Source: JBMOLK01 sp049325575
GTDB taxonomy: Bacteria > Bacillota > Clostridia > Acetivibrionales > Acetivibrionaceae
Reading direction: 5' to 3'
Assembly (NCBI GenBank): GCA_049325575.1
Contig: JBMOLK010000078.1
Location: 1-17,610 of the forward strand
DNA: 17,610 nt
Position 1 is the first letter of the stretch; each line of letters begins with the position of its first letter. Positions 12,791-17,610 of this stretch are shown one piece after another. The notes under the pieces were generated by a model, which did not search any database, had not been told where the DNA came from, and saw only the letters and a program-made list of their open reading frames with translations. A program made the position numbers and the translations under genes.

Positions 12791-15136
12791 TTAAATCTCC
12801 AATACAGCTCCTCCTTCTTTGCTTACCCTATATAGCTTATATTGCCCATCTATGTATTGACTGAAGAAAACCCAGTCGGGAGTTAAGAAAATATCTGCCA
12901 CATAAAACATCTGAACATCTGCAATTTTTGTGGTCTCTCCATTCACCGCTGCAAGTTTTTTTAACAGCCCATTCTCATAGTAATAAATATCTCCATTATC
13001 ATCAACATTAAGATATATGCTGCAATCACTAATTTCCTGAGGATTTCCTCCATTGAGGTCTGCTTTGTAAGCTATAAGCTCACTGCTAAAACCATGGCGA
13101 TAGTAAAGGCCAGTTTGGTTTACCGTCAAAAGGTAAGTATATTTGTCCTTTATAACACTTAACTCTGTTCCGTCAACCCTTATCCTTGAAGCCAAACTGT
13201 ATACAAAATGGTTCTCTTCGTATTGACGGTTAAAGTATACCCAATCACCCACAACATATATGTTGTGTACAAAATCCCCACTATAAAGGACAGTTTTTTG
13301 ACTGCCGTCCGTTTTAATCTTAATTATTTCGCCGGTATCATGTAATCCAATATAATAAATCCAATCATTGACCACGATCATTTTTTGAGCACTGGTATCT
13401 TCAAAATAGATTTTTTCTGTACCATCAACCCTTTGCTTAACTATTTTACCGCCTTGACCTGCATAGTCAGCTATATAATATATCCAGCCATCCAAAACAT
13501 TAATTGATCTTGCACAATTGTCACTTAGTTTGACCTTGCCAGAGCCATCATAATGCATTTTATACAGTTTGCCTTCATCATCATTATTACTAAAATATAT
13601 ATAATCCCCTTCAGCTGCTAACGTTCCAAAGTGATAATTAATATTTTGGGCGTTATTCCCATATCTATCCTGTTGTACCGGTTGCTCCTGTTCAATATCA
13701 GGATAGCCGGAAGGTGACTTGTTAAAATGTCTTGCTATCAGCATTATGTCTTCCATGTTAACAGAGTTATCCAGGTTCAGGTCACAGCTCTGATTATAGT
13801 TTGGGTTTCCATACCCAGTATTAAACACTTTAATGATTTCCATAATATCTTCGAGATTTATGGCTTCATCCTGTATCCCATCTTTGAGCATATCCCCCAC
13901 CCAAATATCCACCGGTCTCTCCTTACTTCCTATTTGGGTGTCACCATTAACAATAACATTATCTATATACCTTTTAAGGTAGTTATCCTTGCTTACTTTA
14001 AGCGTATAGCCAATAACACCCTCCGGTACACCATTTATCTCAAAATAACCGGTGCTGTCAGTTGCAGCCCAATAACTTGAGTACGGAATTTCTACCCTAA
14101 AGCCTTGCACAATGTCCTGATTTGTGAAATCAAAGTCGGGTTTTATATATCCTGATATCTTATACTTTGTTTGACCGGTTAGGCAAATGTCTTGAATGAT
14201 AGGTATGCCTTCTTCCACATGAATTGCCACAGGTACAGAATCGGAATACGGAAAATTACCATTTCCGAATATATCGGTTTGTGCCTGTAATATGTAGTCT
14301 CCAGTTACAACATCTCCTCCAAGCCTAAAAGTACCGTCACTTCTTATCCAGTTTTCGGCAACCGAAATTCTACCAGAGTCCGCAGTATATAAATATATTC
14401 TTACATCAGTATTGTTATCCGGAATTAATAAAGAACCGTCTGGTTTAAAGATTTTCCCTGTTATTGAAGGCTCGGTTAGATATAGATCTCTCACATCTGT
14501 TCTTGCAGTAGTTATATACACTTCGTGAGTTTTAGAATCGGTATAGAGACTTTCTATATTCCCCAAACATGCTTTGATATTATATTTGCCCTCCGGAATA
14601 TTTCCAAGCTTATAAGAACCGTCTGTTTCCAGGATAATCCCATATCCCCCTATGCTGCTTATAAACATAGGCCTTACATCGACAGAAGTCATTTCCCCTT
14701 CTTCAGGTATGTATGGGGTACCATCCGGCTTTAGAACCCTCCCCTTGATTTGAGGATATGTCAAAATCATATCCCGGGTTATTGAACCCCCTTCAGAAAT
14801 ATGCAGGCTAACCATTTCTGCATGAAAAAACGGGTTTTCGTATCCATCTACCTCTGCATAAAGCTTATAATTGCCAGAGGGGATATTACCTTCAATTACA
14901 AATGATCCATCATACTGTACGCATACAGCCAATCCTTGAAATTCCTCGTAATTTTCATACGATAATCCGACATAAGCCACTGAATTTTCGCCAGGAACAA
15001 ATGCCACCCCTTCAGGAGTTAACACTCTCCCCGATATGGACACTTCCACCAAGTCACCGGCTGCAAAACTGTATCCGGAAAACAAGTTCACCACAAAAAC
15101 CGCTACAAAAAAAAGTAACGATATAGTCTTTCTCAT
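12791..15136 (-). CDS. Secreted dockerin protein with Ig-like repeats and a seven-repeat DUF5050/propeller-like C-terminus
   Basis: This 781-aa protein begins with a signal peptide (about 1-25, hydrophobic core followed by FAAGD). Next come three similar Ig-like (carboxypeptidase-regulatory-like) modules at about 32-127, 128-221 and 223-320, each opening G(R/K)(V/I)xxPxG and containing a (D)G(S/T)(F/Y) turn. A fourth related domain spans about 325-410. A dockerin type I-like pair lies at about 413-472: the second calcium loop is canonical (DLNLDNSVNMED), the first is irregular (DMLKDGIQDEAINLED). Residues 505-781 hold seven repeats of about 40 aa, each with a (G/D)xx(I/V)(Y/F)(Y/F) strand and often a (D)G(T/S) turn, resembling DUF5050 propellers. 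GGGGAG precedes the ATG. No catalytic domain is recognised; it may be a binding or structural protein docked to a cohesin at the cell surface. Confidence 0.85.
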   Translation of the reverse strand: MRKTISLLFFVAVFVVNLFSGYSFAAGDLVEVSISGRVLTPEGVAFVPGENSVAYVGLSYENYEEFQGLAVCVQYDGSFVIEGNIPSGNYKLYAEVDGYENPFFHAEMVSLHISEGGSITRDMILTYPQIKGRVLKPDGTPYIPEEGEMTSVDVRPMFISSIGGYGIILETDGSYKLGNIPEGKYNIKACLGNIESLYTDSKTHEVYITTARTDVRDLYLTEPSITGKIFKPDGSLLIPDNNTDVRIYLYTADSGRISVAENWIRSDGTFRLGGDVVTGDYILQAQTDIFGNGNFPYSDSVPVAIHVEEGIPIIQDICLTGQTKYKISGYIKPDFDFTNQDIVQGFRVEIPYSSYWAATDSTGYFEINGVPEGVIGYTLKVSKDNYLKRYIDNVIVNGDTQIGSKERPVDIWVGDMLKDGIQDEAINLEDIMEIIKVFNTGYGNPNYNQSCDLNLDNSVNMEDIMLIARHFNKSPSGYPDIEQEQPVQQDRYGNNAQNINYHFGTLAAEGDYIYFSNNDDEGKLYKMHYDGSGKVKLSDNCARSINVLDGWIYYIADYAGQGGKIVKQRVDGTEKIYFEDTSAQKMIVVNDWIYYIGLHDTGEIIKIKTDGSQKTVLYSGDFVHNIYVVGDWVYFNRQYEENHFVYSLASRIRVDGTELSVIKDKYTYLLTVNQTGLYYRHGFSSELIAYKADLNGGNPQEISDCSIYLNVDDNGDIYYYENGLLKKLAAVNGETTKIADVQMFYVADIFLTPDWVFFSQYIDGQYKLYRVSKEGGAVLEI

Positions 15137-15222
15137 ATTGACTCCCCCAGTAAATAAAATTATTTTTATAAAACTGCATATTTATAATGTCTTAGATAAC
15201 GCAGTTCCTCTATCTCATAAAA

Positions 15223-15251
15223 ATTATATAACACGGAAGAAGTTGGTGCAA
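15223..15251 (-). promoter_or_regulatory. Promoter of the dockerin protein gene
   Basis: TTGCAC (15251-15246) and a perfect TATAAT (15228-15223) are separated by exactly 17 nt on the minus strand. Transcription would start near 15216, giving a leader of about 80 nt. The -35 is only a partial match. Confidence 0.6.
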
Positions 15252-15289
15252 GGATAAGTTTTATACTAAGTGATATAATCCTATACCAT

Positions 15290-16195
15290 TTATATTGCTC
15301 TATAATGCTGCACCCTGTTTCTTCCTGCTTTCTTTGCCAGATATAATGCGCTGTCTGCCTGATTGATCAGTTCTTCTTTATCCCTTGCATACTCAGGATA
15401 TACTGTAATTCCCATGGACAAAGTCAGGTACTCCAGAGGCTGCTCGTTTTCTACCGAGAAACTTAGTTCTCTATAGGAAACAACAACATCTTCAAATCGT
15501 TTTATATCCTTATCCTTACAGAAGTTTGGCACTAGAATTACAAACTCATCTCCTCCATATCTAAAAACCAGGTCGCTTTGTAAGGTATTTGATTTAAAGA
15601 ACTCTGCTGTCCGCTTAAGTATTATATCTCCTGCTTTGTGACCAAGTGAGTCATTATATCTTTTAAAATTATCTATATCAATCATTATTAATCCTAATGA
15701 ACTGTTATTCTTACAAGCTGTTTCAATTTCCTGGTCTATTCTTTGTTGGAAATATCTATGGTTATAAACCTCTGTCATACCATCAACAGTCGAAAGCCAT
15801 TCAAGTTCTCTCTGTCTCTTTCGTTCCTGTTCCACCAGGTAGGATATAAAAAGTGAAGCAGTAATAATAGAAAACTGATATGTCATGATGCTAAGGTACA
15901 AAATATCTTCTTTTACAAACCATAATTTATAATTCGAAACTATCCCAAATAAGCAGAAAACTATATTCGTAATCAAGCCTAAATAGCCAAAGTAAAAAGC
16001 ATTTGTAAGTAATAGAATTGATAAAATACCCCCAAATACCAAGCTCAATGTTAAAGAAGGGATGTTGGCAGCCATAACAGCAACTATAGAACCAATCACA
16101 ATGAGAGTCAAAAAAAACTGCCTTCTCAAGAACGGTCGCTTCGGGTTATTTAAATAGTACTGCAAATATCTTAAATAGAAATCCTTTATATACAT
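15290..16195 (-). CDS. Membrane-bound diguanylate cyclase (GGDEF protein)
   Basis: This 301-aa protein has about four membrane helices in the first 120 residues, a short linker and a GGDEF domain (about 135-300). The active site is intact: MIDIDNFKRYND (171-182) for metal and substrate, and YGGDEF (213-218). It should make cyclic di-GMP from two GTP at the inner face of the membrane. The usual inhibitory site RxxD lies five residues before the GGDEF; here that position reads LQSD (205-208), so the arginine is missing and product inhibition is probably weak. The membrane part is not a recognised sensor domain to me. ATG 16195 has AAGGTG 5 nt upstream. It has its own promoter and a 94-bp gap from the dockerin gene promoter region, so it is probably a single-gene unit. 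Confidence 0.88.
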   Translation of the reverse strand: MYIKDFYLRYLQYYLNNPKRPFLRRQFFLTLIVIGSIVAVMAANIPSLTLSLVFGGILSILLLTNAFYFGYLGLITNIVFCLFGIVSNYKLWFVKEDILYLSIMTYQFSIITASLFISYLVEQERKRQRELEWLSTVDGMTEVYNHRYFQQRIDQEIETACKNNSSLGLIMIDIDNFKRYNDSLGHKAGDIILKRTAEFFKSNTLQSDLVFRYGGDEFVILVPNFCKDKDIKRFEDVVVSYRELSFSVENEQPLEYLTLSMGITVYPEYARDKEELINQADSALYLAKKAGRNRVQHYRAI

Positions 16196-16297
16196 ATAGA
16201 CACCTTATGTTGTTTTTTGAGCAGCATACGTTATAATTTTAACTTACTAGTCAAATATTATAAATTTCAAGTATTATTTTACGGTTTTGTATATTCT

Positions 16298-16326
16298 ACT
16301 ATACTTATTAACAGCTTCACTGTCAA
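16298..16326 (-). promoter_or_regulatory. Strong sigma-A promoter for the GGDEF gene
   Basis: TTGACA (16326-16321), 17-nt spacer, TATAGT (16303-16298) on the minus strand. Six of six and five of six consensus matches with ideal spacing. The predicted leader is about 95 nt; I see no cyclic di-GMP riboswitch in it. Confidence 0.75.
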
Positions 16327-16403
16327 CACTTGCTTTTTTTATCTTTTTTGTTCTTGTTATCCTGAATAAGTTTATAAACTGCATACGAGATGAAACTAGC
16401 GCG

Positions 16404-16438
16404 AAAAAAACAAAGAGATTGTTGCCTTAACAATCTCT
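16404..16438 (-). terminator. Rho-independent terminator of the LysM-GH18 gene
   Basis: AGAGATTGTT and AACAATCTCT form a perfect 10-bp stem (16414-16423 / 16429-16438) with a 5-nt loop. On the minus strand it is followed by TTTGTTTTTTT. It lies 43 bp after the stop codon at 16482. Confidence 0.88.
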
Positions 16439-16481
16439 ACAAGCTTTTTGCATTAGCTTGAAATAACTATGTTGTGAAACA

Positions 16482-17610
16482 CTAAAGCAGCTTCCTTATA
16501 TTATACACTGATCTTAGAATAAGCCAATTCTGTGGGAAATACCGCCCTATTGTCCAATAACTCAAGCCGCCAATTTTAAACTCATTTGCAAGAGTTAATT
16601 TAGCCAGTATGCTCCTGGCATCTTCAAACCATACTTCATGCTGCCTTCTTTCATCGTCGTAATAATTGAAGAAGGGTGATTGAGAAGTCTGGTCATAACG
16701 TATGATTGCCCCTTGCCTTCTGGCAATATCAACTGCTTCTGTATTAGATATTGTTCTTGCAGCAGTTTGAGGCCTGTAAGGCAGGGTCCAGTCGTACCCG
16801 TAATTTGGTATACCCATAAATATCTTCTGCCTTGGTATGGCAGTAACTGCATAACTTAATACTCTCCTCACCTGATCTATAGGTGCTACAGCCATTGGAG
16901 GACTATATGTGTATCCCCATTCGTAAGTCATCAATATAACATGATCTACTAATGCGCCATGAACAGGATAGTCGTGGGCCTCATAGAGCAGTCCTTGCTG
17001 TACCGCCGATACCTTTGGTGCAAGAGCTGTTGTAACGGTATAACCGAGAGGCTTTAGCCTTCCTACAACTCTTCGAAGGAAGTTATTGTATCCACCCCTG
17101 TCATAGGGGTATATATACTCAAAGTCTATATCAAGGCCGTAATAATTTTTTTGCCTTAGTATTCTAACTATATTGTTTATCAAGTTATCCTGTGCCTCAT
17201 CACTTATAAATATGGCATGAGCTATGTCACTGCTGAAGCTTCCACCTTCCTCAATATTGGTTATAACCATAAGAGGAGCTACTCTGGCAGCTCTGGCAGC
17301 TTGGATAAGAGGCTCATCCGGTATATCTTGCAGGCTGCCGTCAGGGCTTACCTGATAACTGAAGATGCTAAGGTACGTTAGGTTTGGAAGAGTCTTTCCA
17401 AGAACTTCCCTATCAATATCGGGAAATGCATAACCGTTTACCTCGGTTGTACCGAAATTAATTGTCCTTGGTGGAATAGTCAATACCTGACCTACTCTGA
17501 TTTGCGCAGGACTTATTCCAGGATTTGCAGAGAGTATGGCATTAACACTTACTCCATAGCTCCTGGCTATTGAATAGACTGACTCACCCGAGGCCACCCT
17601 GTGGGTGCGG
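16482..17610 (-). CDS. LysM plus GH18 spore-cortex hydrolase, SleL/YaaH type (N-terminus cut by window edge)
   Basis: The frame is open to the right edge. The visible part starts in a LysM module (THRVASGESVYSIARSYGVS to RVGQVLTIPP, about 43 residues), so a GTG at 17597 is internal and not a start. A GH18 TIM barrel follows, with YYGLDIDFEYIYP holding the catalytic Glu (residue 160 counted from that GTG), then TTALAPKVSAVQQGLLYEAHD, VILMTYEWGY, GIPNYGYDWTLPY and HEVWFEDARSI. These blocks match Bacillus SleL/YaaH, an N-acetylglucosaminidase that works on cortex peptidoglycan fragments during spore germination. SleL/YaaH proteins have two LysM modules, so one more module may lie off the edge. 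The gene ends with its own strong terminator. Enzyme specificity is inferred from family similarity. Confidence 0.9.
   Translation of the reverse strand, partial: RTHRVASGESVYSIARSYGVSVNAILSANPGISPAQIRVGQVLTIPPRTINFGTTEVNGYAFPDIDREVLGKTLPNLTYLSIFSYQVSPDGSLQDIPDEPLIQAARAARVAPLMVITNIEEGGSFSSDIAHAIFISDEAQDNLINNIVRILRQKNYYGLDIDFEYIYPYDRGGYNNFLRRVVGRLKPLGYTVTTALAPKVSAVQQGLLYEAHDYPVHGALVDHVILMTYEWGYTYSPPMAVAPIDQVRRVLSYAVTAIPRQKIFMGIPNYGYDWTLPYRPQTAARTISNTEAVDIARRQGAIIRYDQTSQSPFFNYYDDERRQHEVWFEDARSILAKLTLANEFKIGGLSYWTIGRYFPQNWLILRSVYNIRKLL

Noticed and set aside
16196..16297. Cyclic di-GMP riboswitch in the GGDEF leader
   Set aside because: The leader is about 95 nt and very AT-rich, with no GNRA-tetraloop helix pattern that I could recognise.
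16595..16852. An 85-codon frame within the LysM-GH18 gene
   Set aside because: It is on the same strand in another frame, wholly inside a conserved GH18 barrel; it is a shadow.
1..17610. CRISPR arrays, tRNA or rRNA genes, transposases or phage genes
   Set aside because: No spaced direct-repeat array, cloverleaf-like sequence, conserved rRNA stretch or mobile-element protein was seen on either strand.

Overview
The window looks like a chromosomal piece of an AT-rich, spore-forming, plant-polysaccharide-degrading clostridium. I infer an Acetivibrio/Ruminiclostridium-type relative, not a proven identification. The reasons are a dockerin-bearing secreted protein, a SleL/YaaH-type LysM-GH18 spore-cortex hydrolase, an ECF sigma/anti-sigma pair with a DUF4367-like domain, strong AGGAGG ribosome binding sites and sigma-A-like promoters. 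No RNA genes, CRISPR array, insertion sequence or phage genes were seen.

Layout. (1) 1-699, minus: an AraC regulator with a GyrI-like ligand domain, cut by the left edge, with an inverted repeat in the spacer of its likely promoter. (2) 1140-2547, plus: an ECF sigma factor overlapping the gene of its membrane anti-sigma partner, closed by a hairpin shared with the convergent next block. (3) 6217-2612, minus: a possible operon of four poorly characterised genes. These are a YkgJ-type cysteine-cluster protein, a MYG1-family hydrolase with no normal start codon before its catalytic motif, a membrane-anchored DUF362 protein, and an overlapping YraQ/ArsP-like permease. (4) 6420-7457, plus: a cytoplasmic esterase with an N-terminal CBM48-like domain, ended by a 10-bp palindromic terminator. 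(5) 11657-7517, minus, with a divergent AraC/cupin regulator at 11844-12689: GH2 beta-mannosidase, D-lyxose/D-mannose isomerase and fructokinase. (6) 15136-12791, minus: a secreted protein with tandem Ig-like repeats, a central dockerin and a seven-repeat beta-propeller-like end. (7) 16195-15290, minus: a membrane GGDEF protein with its own good promoter. (8) 17610-16482, minus: the SleL/YaaH-type hydrolase, cut by the right edge and followed by a strong terminator.

How the genes fit together. The clearest unit is the mannoside cassette. The beta-mannosidase would release mannose inside the cell, the isomerase would convert mannose to fructose, and the fructokinase would make fructose-6-phosphate. 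This bypasses mannose phosphorylation and mannose-6-phosphate isomerase. The divergent AraC/cupin protein is the obvious candidate regulator. The DUF362-permease pair, overlapping by 8 nt, is the best candidate for an undescribed system.
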